DNA of 64,000 nucleotides from Nostoc sp. TCL26-01 (GTDB lineage Bacteria; Cyanobacteriota; Cyanobacteriia; Cyanobacteriales; Nostocaceae): positions 4,000,001 to 4,064,000 of the forward strand of contig NZ_CP040297.1 of the NCBI RefSeq assembly GCF_013393945.1, in the 5' to 3' direction. Below are positions 34,162-43,295 of this stretch, piece by piece. Under the pieces are notes generated by a model. That model had not been told where the DNA came from. It saw nothing but the letters and a program-made list of their open reading frames with translations, and did not search any database. The number at the start of each line of letters is the position of its first letter. Positions within the stretch are counted from its first letter, which is position 1. Made by a program: the position numbers and the translations under genes.

Positions 34162-36012
34162 ATGAGAAAACTTATATTATTATGCTTGTTTTTCATCGGG
34201 CTGGTATCTGCTGTATTTGGTTTCCTGAATTTTCAGGGACTGGCAGCTAAAGGCGAATTTCAAACAATTTTGTTGGATTTTCGGGAAGATATTCCAGCAG
34301 AGGTGATCAAGCAGGATTTACAAGCGATCGCTCAACAATACAATGTTACGCCCCAATTAGATAATAAATTCTCCGAGTCGGATCATGTTTATATTATCAA
34401 AGGCGATCGCCAGCGACTCCAAGCACTGCAAAAATCTGCCTTTGCTAAAGCTACTGAAATCATTGAGCCAAATTACATCTATCATCTGACTCCACCAGCT
34501 AAACCCGTCTGGCTGGGAGAAATTTTGTCACCCCAACAAGATGAGCAAAAATACACTCCCTCATTAACTGCCCCCAACGACGAATACTATAGCAAACAGT
34601 GGAACCTCCACAAAATCGGCATTGAAGGTGCATGGAGTCAAACCAAAGGCAGTGGGGTAACTGTAGCAGTCATTGACACGGGTATTACCAAAGTCCTCGA
34701 CTTACAACAAACCAAATTTGTCCAAGGTTATGATTTCGTCAACGATCGCGAAACCGCTACAGACGACAATGGACATGGTACTCATGTGGCTGGTACTGTC
34801 GCTCAATCCACCAATAATAAATATGGTGTAGCTGGAGTTGCTTACGAAGCTAGCCTCATGCCCTTGAAAGTACTGAGTGCCTATGGTGGCGGTACTGTTG
34901 CTGATATTGCCGAAGCCATTAAATTTGCTGCTGATAAAGGCGCAGATGTGATTAACATGAGCTTGGGTGGTGGTGGTGAGAGTCAATTACTCAAACAAGC
35001 CATAGACTATGCTCACAATAAAGGTGTGGTGATTATTGGGGCTGCGGGTAATGAAAATGCCAATTCCGCTTCCTATCCCGCCCGTTACCCCCATGTTATC
35101 GGCGTTTCCGCTTTTGGCCCCGATGGCGAAAAAGCCCCCTATTCTAACTTTGGTGCTGGCGTTGATATTTCTGCCCCTGGGGGGACGGATGCAGGCGCAA
35201 TTCTGCAAGAAACTATCAATGAACAAGGCGAAGGAGTATTTTTAGGACTCCAAGGTACGAGTATGGCTGCTCCTCACGTGGCAGGTGTAGCGGCTTTAAT
35301 CAAAGCCAGTGGCGTGAAAGAACCAGATGAAATTTTTAACGTCCTCAAGCAGTCAGCACGAGCCATTCAAGACGATGGACTCAACTACTACGGTGCAGGA
35401 CAACTCAACGCCGAAGCCGCAGTGAAACTAGCCGCCAATGGACAAATCAGTTTCCAAGATTTCTTCCGTTGGCTAAGAGATAACGGCTATCTCAACCCCC
35501 GCTTCTGGTTCGATGGTGGTGCTGTCGCCCTCATACCCAAGATATTAATGGTACTTGGTTCCTACTTACTAGCTTGGTTTTTACGAGTTTACTTCCCCTT
35601 CACTTGGAGTTGGTCTTTATCCAGTGGCTTAATTTTCGGGAGTTCTGGCTTATTCTTTCTCAAAGGCATCTATATATTTGACTTACCCCAGTGGCCTTTC
35701 CGAATTTTAGGCAGTTCCATTCCCGAATTAGGCAATAGCTTACAGGGAACCGACGCATTGAATCCCATATTTGCCAGTGTGTTGATTCCTATTGTGTTAA
35801 TAGCATTACTACTAGGTCATCCCACCGGAAAATGGTTTGCTGTTGGTTCTACCCTTGGTGTTGCAGCTTGCTTAACAGTCAGTGCAGTCATAGACCCAGC
35901 CGTTTGGGGTTTAGGTAATGATAACTTAGCTCGTATATTTCTCATTACCAACGCCCTACTTTGTTATGGACTAGCTCGTTTAGCCTTGAAAAACGAAGAA
36001 CAAACAGCATAG
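34162..36012 (+). CDS. Subtilisin-like serine protease (S8) with C-terminal membrane domain
   Basis: The 616-residue protein has an N-terminal hydrophobic signal or anchor (about 4-22), a propeptide-like region to about 130, and an S8 domain with AVIDTGI (Asp), DDNGHGTHVAGTVAQ (His), GAAGNENA (oxyanion Asn) and GTSMAAPHVAG (Ser). After about residue 440 there are several membrane segments. This domain arrangement, with a membrane C-terminus, is found in cyanobacteria; the substrate is unknown. Confidence 0.93.
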   Translation: MRKLILLCLFFIGLVSAVFGFLNFQGLAAKGEFQTILLDFREDIPAEVIKQDLQAIAQQYNVTPQLDNKFSESDHVYIIKGDRQRLQALQKSAFAKATEIIEPNYIYHLTPPAKPVWLGEILSPQQDEQKYTPSLTAPNDEYYSKQWNLHKIGIEGAWSQTKGSGVTVAVIDTGITKVLDLQQTKFVQGYDFVNDRETATDDNGHGTHVAGTVAQSTNNKYGVAGVAYEASLMPLKVLSAYGGGTVADIAEAIKFAADKGADVINMSLGGGGESQLLKQAIDYAHNKGVVIIGAAGNENANSASYPARYPHVIGVSAFGPDGEKAPYSNFGAGVDISAPGGTDAGAILQETINEQGEGVFLGLQGTSMAAPHVAGVAALIKASGVKEPDEIFNVLKQSARAIQDDGLNYYGAGQLNAEAAVKLAANGQISFQDFFRWLRDNGYLNPRFWFDGGAVALIPKILMVLGSYLLAWFLRVYFPFTWSWSLSSGLIFGSSGLFFLKGIYIFDLPQWPFRILGSSIPELGNSLQGTDALNPIFASVLIPIVLIALLLGHPTGKWFAVGSTLGVAACLTVSAVIDPAVWGLGNDNLARIFLITNALLCYGLARLALKNEEQTA

Positions 36013-36185
36013 GAGTAATTCGTAATTCGTAATAGGCGAGAAGCAAGCTACGTAATTGAGAAAGTCTCACTTTGTCTGAGTTTGGGTGCTTGTATCTGTT
36101 TCCTTATTTTCGTGAAATGGTATCAGCACTCATAACTCACCACTTACCACTCATAACTCAGCACTCAGCACTCAGCACTCTAATT

Positions 36186-36419
36186 ATGAGCATCACAATC
36201 ACAGGCAAAATCGAACGCCGCAACATTGGTACTGGCGCATGGGCATTAGTTACAGATGAGGGTGTGACTTACGAAATCCTCAAAGGGGCAGATAAAGACT
36301 TGTTGAAAGCAGGACAAAAAGCCAAAATCAATGGACAGGTGCGCGATGATGTCATGACTATCGCCATGATTGGCCCTGTCCTAGAAGTTAAGTCTTTTGA
36401 ACTGCTTGATTCAAACTAA
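36186..36419 (+). CDS. Small protein of unknown function
   Basis: From the ATG at 36186 the product is 77 residues, with SITITGKIERRNIGTGAWAL and a DLLKAGQKAKINGQVRDDV stretch that suggests a small beta-barrel. The frame is open upstream through repeats, which I exclude. It follows the subtilase gene by about 170 bases of STRR-like sequence. Function unknown. Confidence 0.7.
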   Translation: MSITITGKIERRNIGTGAWALVTDEGVTYEILKGADKDLLKAGQKAKINGQVRDDVMTIAMIGPVLEVKSFELLDSN

Positions 36420-36453
36420 AATATTCTGTCAAGTCAACTTTAGTACAAGCACT

Positions 36454-36774
36454 TCATACACTAGCTGCGGCATCGAGAACCTGCTGGATGCGGGTTCTAA
36501 ACTCTCCTTTTGGATGACCGCCCTTAACTTCACCGATGATTTTAAATTCTCCTTCGGGAGACTCACAGATAATATAGGTAGGCCATCCCATTTCCGATTT
36601 GTCAGGATACTGGGTGAGCAAAATCTGACGATACTTGCGATAAGTCGCCGTATCTTGCATTTTGACATCGATAAATTGTAAACCCAGTTCTTCAGATACT
36701 TTTTGGTCGTAAAAAGACATTTTGTGGCAGATGCCGCACTCTTCAGAAGAAAATTTAATGACAGCTAAACTCAT
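36454..36774 (-). CDS. Thioredoxin-family protein
   Basis: The 106-residue protein has IKFSSEECGICHKMSFYDQK, a CxxC active site (CGIC, residues 13-16) at the right place for a thioredoxin fold, and a cis-Pro region MGWPTYII. It is cytosolic, without a signal. It probably reduces or exchanges disulfides. Confidence 0.85.
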   Translation of the reverse strand: MSLAVIKFSSEECGICHKMSFYDQKVSEELGLQFIDVKMQDTATYRKYRQILLTQYPDKSEMGWPTYIICESPEGEFKIIGEVKGGHPKGEFRTRIQQVLDAAASV

Positions 36775-37216
36775 GTAGCTTTGTGTCTCTTGTTGATGTA
36801 GCCGATATACTTCAGCATAACGCCTGAGCTACCGATATCATGCCATACAGGCATAAAAGTAAACAATCTAGAGAAAATCAGAAATTTAGACACAAGCGCC
36901 AATATATGCTCTCTCTGCACAAAAACGGTTATTTGTTTCCCACTAGTATAGTGACTACTGACCCCAGATGCGTGAGAAGCTTTGCTAACGACCTATCGCC
37001 AAACAAAATTCTCTTTCAACGACTCTTCACAAGAATACGATAAATTTAGACATCAAAAAATCAAAAAAGTAGGTTATGATTCTTAGGACTCGAAAAATTC
37101 TAGTCAACAGATGGTGACAATCATCCCAATTATTCACTATCCACGCTAGAATGTAGTTCCAATCCTGGGCTACAATTCAGCCCTCAGCAACTACCAAACT
37201 AATAAGGCAAATTGAA
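36775..37216. other. Intergenic region upstream of the small RNA array
   Basis: This stretch between the thioredoxin gene and the repeats holds only short frames without family features. It is AT-rich and shows no repeat of the array. Transcripts reading through the degenerate leftmost repeat units on the minus strand would enter it. Confidence 0.4.
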
Positions 37217-37309
37217 GCGTTAGTTATCGAAAGTCTTTAGCGACTAATAACTAAATTCAGGGAGTTAGTTATCAAGGTGCATCCACCCACTACCAGTGAA
37301 TCTCAGTTA

Positions 37310-37378
37310 ATTAGGGGAGTTAATTATTAAGGTGCATCTACCAATTAGTTGTTCTATTTTAAATCCCAGTCTTCCGGA
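37310..37378 (-). ncRNA. NsiR1-type copy with intact promoter but decayed terminator
   Basis: The promoter boxes are perfect (TCCGGA 37373-37378, 16 bases, TAGAAC as minus-strand reading of 37351-37356; predicted start near 37344). The terminator stem is broken and no T-run follows, so the transcript would read through the degenerate copy at 37219-37300 and leftwards. The RNA 3' end is therefore not predictable. Confidence 0.55.
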
Positions 37379-37416
37379 AAAATTGAAGTAAAGGTCGGCT
37401 GTGATTTATCACCAAT

Positions 37417-37478
37417 AAAAAACCCCTAGTGGTGGCAGCCAACTAGGGGAAGTTAGTTATCAGGGTGCATCTACCAAT
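37417..37478 (-). ncRNA. nsiR1: NsiR1-type small RNA copy 3
   Basis: Minus-strand RNA of about 60 nt. The promoter has TCCGGG (minus strand of 37506-37511), a 16-base spacer and TAGAAC (37484-37489). The body contains TTGGTAGATGCACCCTGATA. The terminator stem CCCCTAGT/ACTAGGGG ends in the A-run 37417-37422 (T-run on the RNA strand). Confidence 0.85.
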
Positions 37479-37544
37479 TAACTGTTCTAGGATTTAACAC
37501 TATGTCCCGGATAAAATTGTCACAAATGAAATTGCTTTTGCTGG

Positions 37545-37607
37545 AAAAAAAGCACCTACAGGTGACAGTCAATTGGGGGAGTTATTTATTAGGGTTCGTT
37601 CATCATC
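37545..37607 (-). pseudogene. Degenerate NsiR1-type copy 4
   Basis: The A-run and GCACCTACAGGTG-like stem and a GTTATTTATTAGGGT segment show the unit, but the GGTAGATGCACC body is altered and no TCCGGA/TAGAAC promoter is found. Probably silent. Confidence 0.6.
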
Positions 37608-37691
37608 AGAGTTAATTTCATAGATAAGCAATCAATATATTTCCAATGAAACTGATTCAAAGGTTATTTGGGATTATTGATTGCTAAACAT

Positions 37692-37754
37692 AAAAAAAGC
37701 CCCCAGTCGGTGTAAGCCAGCTAGGGGAGTTAGTTATCAGGGTGCATCTACCAA
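37692..37754 (-). ncRNA. nsiR1: NsiR1-type small RNA copy 5 (first of five near-identical units)
   Basis: Minus-strand RNA of about 60 nt. Promoter: TCCGGA 37783-37788, 16 bases, CAGAAC (37761-37766). The body includes GGTAGATGCACCCTGATAAC. The terminator pairs CCCCTAG with CTGGGGG (37699-37727) and ends in seven T (37692-37698 on the plus strand as A). Confidence 0.92.
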
Positions 37755-37825
37755 TTAATTGTTCTGTTGTTCGTCGTCTGATTCCGGAAAAATTGCTAAA
37801 GAGATAATGGCTATTTGCTAAACAT

Positions 37826-37887
37826 AAAAAAGCCCCCAGTCGGTGTAAGCCAGCTAGGGGAGTTAGTTATCAGGGTGCATCTACCAA
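37826..37887 (-). ncRNA. nsiR1: NsiR1-type small RNA copy 6
   Basis: Near-identical to copy 5, shifted by 133 bases. Promoter: TCCGGA 37916-37921, 16 bases, CAGAAC at 37894-37899. Terminator stem and T-run at 37826-37860. Confidence 0.92.
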
Positions 37888-37958
37888 TTAATTGTTCTGT
37901 TGTTCGTCGTCTGATTCCGGAAAAATTGCTAAAGAGATAATGGCTATTTGCTAAACAT

Positions 37959-38020
37959 AAAAAAGCCCCCAGTCGGTGTAAGCCAGCTAGGGGAGTTAGT
38001 TATCAGGGTGCATCTACCAA
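37959..38020 (-). ncRNA. nsiR1: NsiR1-type small RNA copy 7
   Basis: Near-identical to copy 5, at a further 133 bases. Promoter: TCCGGA 38049-38054, 16 bases, CAGAAC at 38027-38032. Terminator stem and T-run at 37959-37993. Confidence 0.92.
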
Positions 38021-38091
38021 TTAATTGTTCTGTTGTTCGTCGTTTAATTCCGGAAAAATTGCTAAAGAGATAATGGCTATTTGCTAAACAT

Positions 38092-38153
38092 AAAAAAGCC
38101 CCCAGTCGGTGTAAGCCAGCTAGGGGAGTTAGTTATCAGGGTGCATCTACCAA
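38092..38153 (-). ncRNA. nsiR1: NsiR1-type small RNA copy 8
   Basis: Near-identical to copy 5, at a further 133 bases. Promoter: TCCGGA 38182-38187, 16 bases, CAGAAC at 38160-38165. Terminator stem and T-run at 38092-38126. Confidence 0.92.
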
Positions 38154-38224
38154 TTAATTGTTCTGTTGTTCGTCGTTTAATTCCGGAAAAATTGCTAAAG
38201 AGATAATGGCTATTTGCTAAACAT

Positions 38225-38287
38225 AAAAAAAGCCCCCAGTCGGTGTAAGCCAGCTAGGGGAGTTAGTTATCAGGGTGCATCTACCAA
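38225..38287 (-). ncRNA. nsiR1: NsiR1-type small RNA copy 9
   Basis: Last of the five near-identical units. Promoter: TCCGGA 38316-38321, 16 bases, CAGAAC at 38294-38299. Terminator stem and T-run at 38225-38260. The unit is followed by 170 bases of unrelated STRR-like sequence before copy 10. Confidence 0.92.
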
Positions 38288-38507
38288 TTAATTGTTCTGT
38301 TGTTCGTCGTTTAATTCCGGAAAAATTGCTAAATATAGGAATCCGATTTGATTACTGAACAGACTTGTTTAGGTAGGTAACAGGCGACAGGTAACAGGTG
38401 ACAGAAAAGAAGGAAATTAGAGGTGTACTGACTTTTTTGTGTAAGCACAGGCTACGCCAACAAAAATCAAATATGAGTTTTATAGATAATGGCTATTTTT
38501 TAAGCAT

Positions 38508-38568
38508 AAAAAAGCCCCTAGTGGTGGCAGCCAACTAGGGGAGTTAATTATCAGGGTGCATCTACCAA
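38508..38568 (-). ncRNA. nsiR1: NsiR1-type small RNA copy 10
   Basis: A divergent but complete unit. Promoter: TCCGGA 38597-38602, 16 bases, TAGAAG (575-580 of the 38-kb block, i.e. 38575-38580). The body GGTAGATGCACCCTGATAAT is kept. The stem CCCCTAGT/ACTAGGGG is followed by T-run (38508-38513). Confidence 0.9.
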
Positions 38569-38802
38569 TTAGTTCTTCTAGCTTTATTTGGTCTATTCCG
38601 GAGAAATATCGCAAAATTAGGAGGCAATAGTTATTGGTCAATAGTCAATGGTCAATAGTCAATAGTCAATAGTCAGTACTCTCCGACTTCCGACTTCTAC
38701 TCAGCACTCAGCACTCCCTCACTCCCTCACTCAGCCACGATGGAAATGATTTTTAGTTACTGAGCATATTGTGGAATACTCTAAGTAGATACTTGGTTAT
38801 AG

Positions 38803-38863
38803 AAAAAACCCCCAGTGGACATTACCAAACTAGGGGATTTAAAGATCAAGGTGCATCTACCAG
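38803..38863 (-). ncRNA. nsiR1: NsiR1-type small RNA copy 11, nearest to hetF
   Basis: A divergent unit with promoter TCCGGA 38892-38897, 16 bases, CAGAAC at 38870-38875. The body is GGTAGATGCACCTTGATC, and the terminator pairs CCCCTAGTTTGG-like sequence with CACTGGGGG and ends in T-run (38803-38808). Its promoter starts only about 160 bases upstream of the hetF GTG, so the two divergent promoters are close. Confidence 0.88.
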
Positions 38864-39057
38864 TAAACTGTTCTGGGCAGATGTCAGCTAATCCGGATAA
38901 AGTTGTAGAAGTAGGGCGAGCAAAACTAGTAGGTTAAGAAACATTCAGTGCTTTGCTGCATCTACAGTATGAGTAGGGTTAGAAATCCCGATTTTATTAG
39001 TAGTCAATTGAAACTTCCGTGTTTCTGACTAGATTGAGGAGGCAAAGAGGAGCATTT

Positions 39058-41568
39058 GTGACCCAGGAATTTCATCTATCTGTAACGCCAGTAGGGCAAA
39101 ATGACTACTTGGTGCGGACGGAACAAGTCGCGCCGGGAGTGCCATTGGCGGAAGAATTGGTGACTTGGCCTGTGGATGATTGGTTGGCAAATGCTGGAAA
39201 TTTGATGAATGATCCTTTAAGATCCGTGTTGCAAGGAGATGGAATAGTCTCCGATCAACCGGAGGTTTTTCCTAGCACTAGCACTGAAAATAAAAACAGT
39301 AGAAATTCAGTTAATTTAGTAGCATTAGGTCAGCAATTTTACAATGCGCTGTTCCAAGGTACTCTTAGAGATAGTTGGATTACTGCTCAAGGAATTGCCC
39401 AGAACCATCAACAAGTTTTGCGTCTACGTTTAGGCCTCAAGGATACAAGATTAGCACGTCTGCCGTGGGAAGTGATGCACGCAGGCGATCGCCCCCTGGC
39501 AACTGGCCCCTACATTGCTTTCTCTCGTTATCAAAGTGGTATCTCATCAGTATCTCGTTTACCTTCTACCAATAGACACAATTTTCCTGAAGATGGTGTG
39601 GTTAGGGTTTTGATGGTACTCGCATCACCTCCAGATCAAGTTAGTTTGGATTTACTTAAGCAAGAGGCTATTAGACTACAAGCTGAATTAAACCGTCAGC
39701 TACCCAGAAGTGTCGAAGGTAGTAATTATTTACCAGAAATTGCACTGACTTTATTAGATCAGCCAGGGAGAGAGGAATTAACTCAAGCTTTAGAACAAGG
39801 AAGATTCCACGTTTTACACTACTCTGGGCATAGTAATTTAGGCGCAAATGGTGGTCAAATATATTTAGTCAGTAGTCGCACTGGTTTAACAGAAACCCTT
39901 AGTGGCGATGATTTGGCAGGCTTACTAGTCAATAACAATATCCGCATGGCGGTGTTTAACTCCTGTTGGGGTACATACACAGCTACCAATACTGTTAAGG
40001 ATACAGGGGAACGAAACCTGACAGATAGCTTAGTCAGACGGGGGATTCAAAGTGTACTGGCTATGTCAGAACGCATTCCCGATGAAGTGGCGTTGACACT
40101 CACACAATTGTTTTACCGTAATTTGAGTCAGGGGTATCCGGTAGATTTGTGCGTGAGTCGAGTACGTCAGGGATTAATTTCTGCTTATGGTTCCCATCAG
40201 ATGTACTGGGCATTACCAATTTTATATCTCCAGCCAGAGTGTGATGGTTTCCTCAGTCCTAAAGTTTCTGCGGCTACCAGTGTTAATTCATTAGATGAAT
40301 ATAGTTCGTCTTCGGCTGCAAGTAACACAGCTATTTACTCTGGTGTGGTGGATGACACACAAATAGAAATGTCTTTACCCATTGAAGATCCGATTCCCTC
40401 TCATTTGGTGCGAGATACTTCTGGGTTGGACTGGTTAGGAGAAGAAACTTGGGGCGATTTGGTCGATGAAATTGAGTATGATGACCCAAGTTATGCGGAA
40501 GATTCTGCTTTTGTGTCTGATTTATTTCGCCAATTAGATCAGCAAAGCATCGGTAATACAGAACCAGATTTTACCAGGGAAATGGGGCAATCTGTACCAG
40601 AAAATAGACCGATCGCTCCTACACCCAGGCAGGATTTTTCTAGCACAGTCACACCTACAACAAATGAGACTCCCCCTAGCCTACCTCAAAATTTAGAGAA
40701 TTTTCGCCTCCAGGCAGCGAGGGATCGCGTCCGTCGTCAACGTTGGACGATCGCTGGTATTGTGGGGGCAGGTGCGATCGCTACGCTGATTACTTTGAGT
40801 TTGTGGTGGCAAAATCGCCAATCATCTCAAGTAGCCGACATACCACCTATTCCTACTCAATCTTCACCTAGTATCAATCAGCAGCCAATTGACTTAACAC
40901 AAATGTCTACAGCACTTGTCACGGCAACTGCTACAGAAAAGTTGAATCAAGGAGATTTAAACGCTGGTTTGGCAGCTGTGGAAGAATTACTTAATCGCAA
41001 TGCTCTCGAACCAGCACAAATAGCCCTAAATTTAATCCCATCAACAGCAGAAAAACCAGCATCTATTAATTTTCTCAAAGGGCGATTAGTTTGGCAATTT
41101 ATCCAAACAGGTGACAAGAAATATAGCATTGATGATGCTCGTCGTTATTGGGAAACGGCGGTAAAAGCTAATCCAGATTCTTTTATTTATACAAATGCTT
41201 TAGGATTTGCTTACTATGCCGAAGGGAATTTAAATCGGGCTAATGATTCTTGGTTTAAAGCTTTAAATTTAGCACTCAAACAACAAAATACAAATGCTTC
41301 TACAGGCGTATCTCTCAATAAAGCTGTACCTCATGATGCTCTAACTTCCTATGCAGGTTTAGCGCTTGGCTTATATAAATCTGCTCGGAATTTATCTGCT
41401 GATAAACAAGCACAATATATGAATGAAGCGATTAAATTACGGCAAACAGTCCTCAAACAAGATCCGATTAATTTTCAAATCGATAAATTGAGCCAGAATT
41501 GGTTGTGGACAGAAAAAAGTTTACAAGATTGGCGATCGCTTCTCCAGCAAAAAAGTACTGGGGAGTGA
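39058..41568 (+). CDS. hetF: Heterocyst differentiation protein HetF (CHAT-domain protease)
   Basis: HetF is required for heterocyst formation and limits the level of the regulator HetR. The product has a CHAT (caspase-like) domain with the His in HYSGHSNLG (about residue 258) and the Cys in FNSCWG (about 303), a linker, one transmembrane segment (about 561-582) and a C-terminal TPR-like helical region. The GTG at 39058, preceded by GAGGAGC, starts the conserved MTQEFH-like N-terminus; the frame is open 13 codons further up. The NsiR1-type array lies directly upstream. Confidence 0.93.
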   Translation: MTQEFHLSVTPVGQNDYLVRTEQVAPGVPLAEELVTWPVDDWLANAGNLMNDPLRSVLQGDGIVSDQPEVFPSTSTENKNSRNSVNLVALGQQFYNALFQGTLRDSWITAQGIAQNHQQVLRLRLGLKDTRLARLPWEVMHAGDRPLATGPYIAFSRYQSGISSVSRLPSTNRHNFPEDGVVRVLMVLASPPDQVSLDLLKQEAIRLQAELNRQLPRSVEGSNYLPEIALTLLDQPGREELTQALEQGRFHVLHYSGHSNLGANGGQIYLVSSRTGLTETLSGDDLAGLLVNNNIRMAVFNSCWGTYTATNTVKDTGERNLTDSLVRRGIQSVLAMSERIPDEVALTLTQLFYRNLSQGYPVDLCVSRVRQGLISAYGSHQMYWALPILYLQPECDGFLSPKVSAATSVNSLDEYSSSSAASNTAIYSGVVDDTQIEMSLPIEDPIPSHLVRDTSGLDWLGEETWGDLVDEIEYDDPSYAEDSAFVSDLFRQLDQQSIGNTEPDFTREMGQSVPENRPIAPTPRQDFSSTVTPTTNETPPSLPQNLENFRLQAARDRVRRQRWTIAGIVGAGAIATLITLSLWWQNRQSSQVADIPPIPTQSSPSINQQPIDLTQMSTALVTATATEKLNQGDLNAGLAAVEELLNRNALEPAQIALNLIPSTAEKPASINFLKGRLVWQFIQTGDKKYSIDDARRYWETAVKANPDSFIYTNALGFAYYAEGNLNRANDSWFKALNLALKQQNTNASTGVSLNKAVPHDALTSYAGLALGLYKSARNLSADKQAQYMNEAIKLRQTVLKQDPINFQIDKLSQNWLWTEKSLQDWRSLLQQKSTGE

Positions 41569-41924
41569 GTGTAAATAGTAACAATACAAGGGGAACAACA
41601 AGTCATCATAATTACCACTGACTAATACAAATCATGTTGACATCTGACTATTATAAAGAATTAATTAAGTTAAGTTAAAGCCGAGTAATTGTAAATATAT
41701 TGAAACATTTTTTGGGAAAACTAAATATAGCAATACTGCTTTTCTATTATCGGGCTGCACTTAATGCCAGTTCTCTAAAATTCATTACCGTTTTTCATCA
41801 TTGATTCAGATCCCCGATTTCTTTAAGAAGTCAGGGATCTGGGAACTTAACAACATGAATTTGATAGACGACTAGTTGGTCAGATATAACAGCAGTAAAA
41901 ATATCCATAAGGCAAAGGAATTAG
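41569..41924. other. Intergenic region with a strong palindrome
   Basis: A palindrome at 41807-41841 (CAGATCCC...GGGATCTG, loop around CTTTAAG) is the main feature; similar ones are scattered in Nostoc genomes. It lies about 85 bases upstream of the kinase gene. The rest is AT-rich with no gene. Confidence 0.6.
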
Positions 41925-43295
41925 ATGATGCTAGCTACTTATAGCATGGAAAGTGCTAATGATTTGAGCCTGCAATTAGATTCGACTTTACAAGAATTGC
42001 CAGTGTGGGAGGTGGAAATTGAGGTACATCTCACTGGCAACAAATTAATGAGACTTTTTGAAGATGAGCCTCTATTACCAGGAATTATCTTGACTAAAAA
42101 CCAAGAATTTGTAGGGATGATTTCACGACAGAAATTTTTTGAACATATGAGTCGTCCTTACAGTTTTGGTTTGTTTGCTATGCGCCCACTTGAAAGTCTC
42201 TATAACTTTCTCCAACCAGAATTTTTCGTCCTTTCTGAAGAGACTTTAATTGTAGACGCAACTCAATTAACATTGCAGCGATCGCCTGAATTTGTTTACG
42301 AACCAATTCTGAGCAAAAATTCGACGGGAAAGTATGGAATCATTGATTTTCACCAGCTACTCTTAGCTAATTCTCAAATTCATAGTCTGACACTTGCTAG
42401 ATTAGAACAAGTACAAGAACAATCCCAAGTCGCTAAGGCTGGGTTTCGTAATTTGAAAAATAACTATACGCGACTATTACAAAATGAAAAAATGGCTGCT
42501 TTAGGTCAACTAGTTGCAGGTATTGCTCACGAAGTTAATAATCCTATCAATTTTATTGCTGGTAATCTGCATCATGCTATGGATTATAGTCAGGAATTAC
42601 TAAGTCTTATCAGTCTTTATCAAAAGTTTTATCCTCACCCAGGAGCTGATATTCAAAATGCGATCGCTAAGAGTGAATTAGAGTTTATCAAAACCGATTT
42701 ACCTCATCTCTTAAAGTCTATGGAGAGTGGTTGCGATCGCATTACGCAAATTGTGCTGGCTTTACGAAATTTCTCTCGTTTAGATGAGTCAGAAATCAAA
42801 AGTGTTGATATACATGAAGGAATTAATAGCACTCTATTAATTTTACAAAATCGGCTGAAGAATTATCAAAACCATCTCAACATTAGAGTGATTAAAGAAT
42901 ATGGGAAACTTCCGCTAGTTGACTGCTATGCTGGCTTACTCAATCAGGTATTCATGAATATCTTGGCAAATGCTATTGATGCGTTGGAAGAATCAATAGT
43001 CAAAAATCCTCAACTATTCATCCAACCACAAATTATGATTCGGACTGAACTGAGTGAGGATCAGCAAGCAGTGATTAGCATCGCTGATAATGGTATGGGG
43101 ATTCCTCTTGATGTCAAAAAGCAATTGTTTGATCCATTTTTCACAACTAAACCTATTGGTAAGGGTACTGGTTTAGGCTTATCTATCTGCTATCAAATTA
43201 TTGTAGAAAAACATGGTGGACAGATGCTTTGTGTATCTAAAGTTGGACAAGGTGCTGAATTTATTATGAAAATCCCCGTCAAACGCAATGGGTAA
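41925..43295 (+). CDS. Sensor histidine kinase
   Basis: The 456-residue cytosolic protein has an N-terminal sensory region (about 20-150, with CBS-like GIILTKNQEFVGMISRQKFF), a coiled coil, the H-box GQLVAGIAHEVNNPINFIAG (about 200-220) and an ATPase domain with NILANAIDAL, SIADNGMGIP and GKGTGLGLSICYQII. It autophosphorylates on His and passes phosphate to an unknown response regulator. It lies just after hetF, but the gap is large and a link is not shown. Confidence 0.92.
   Translation: MMLATYSMESANDLSLQLDSTLQELPVWEVEIEVHLTGNKLMRLFEDEPLLPGIILTKNQEFVGMISRQKFFEHMSRPYSFGLFAMRPLESLYNFLQPEFFVLSEETLIVDATQLTLQRSPEFVYEPILSKNSTGKYGIIDFHQLLLANSQIHSLTLARLEQVQEQSQVAKAGFRNLKNNYTRLLQNEKMAALGQLVAGIAHEVNNPINFIAGNLHHAMDYSQELLSLISLYQKFYPHPGADIQNAIAKSELEFIKTDLPHLLKSMESGCDRITQIVLALRNFSRLDESEIKSVDIHEGINSTLLILQNRLKNYQNHLNIRVIKEYGKLPLVDCYAGLLNQVFMNILANAIDALEESIVKNPQLFIQPQIMIRTELSEDQQAVISIADNGMGIPLDVKKQLFDPFFTTKPIGKGTGLGLSICYQIIVEKHGGQMLCVSKVGQGAEFIMKIPVKRNG

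Larger units (their letters stand above)
37217..38900 (-). repeat. Tandem array of NsiR1-type small RNA genes upstream of hetF
   Basis: About eleven related units are present; five of them (37690-38325) are almost identical with a period of 133-134 bases. On the minus strand each full unit has TCCGGA or a close variant, 16 bases, a TAGAAC-like -10 box, a GGTAGATGCACC sequence, and a stem-loop followed by T-run. In Anabaena sp. PCC 7120 the nitrogen-stress-induced RNA NsiR1 is encoded in a tandem array upstream of hetF, which is the same gene context. Units at 37219-37300, 37310-37350 and 37545-37607 are degenerate. Confidence 0.92.

Noticed and set aside
36840..37043. Plus-strand frame of 67 residues before the small RNA array
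   Set aside because: No ribosome site, no recognisable domain and an unusual composition; treated as chance.
37217..38900. CRISPR array as explanation of the tandem repeats
   Set aside because: The whole 133-base unit is conserved including what would be spacers, with promoter and terminator signals inside. There are no unique spacers between short direct repeats.
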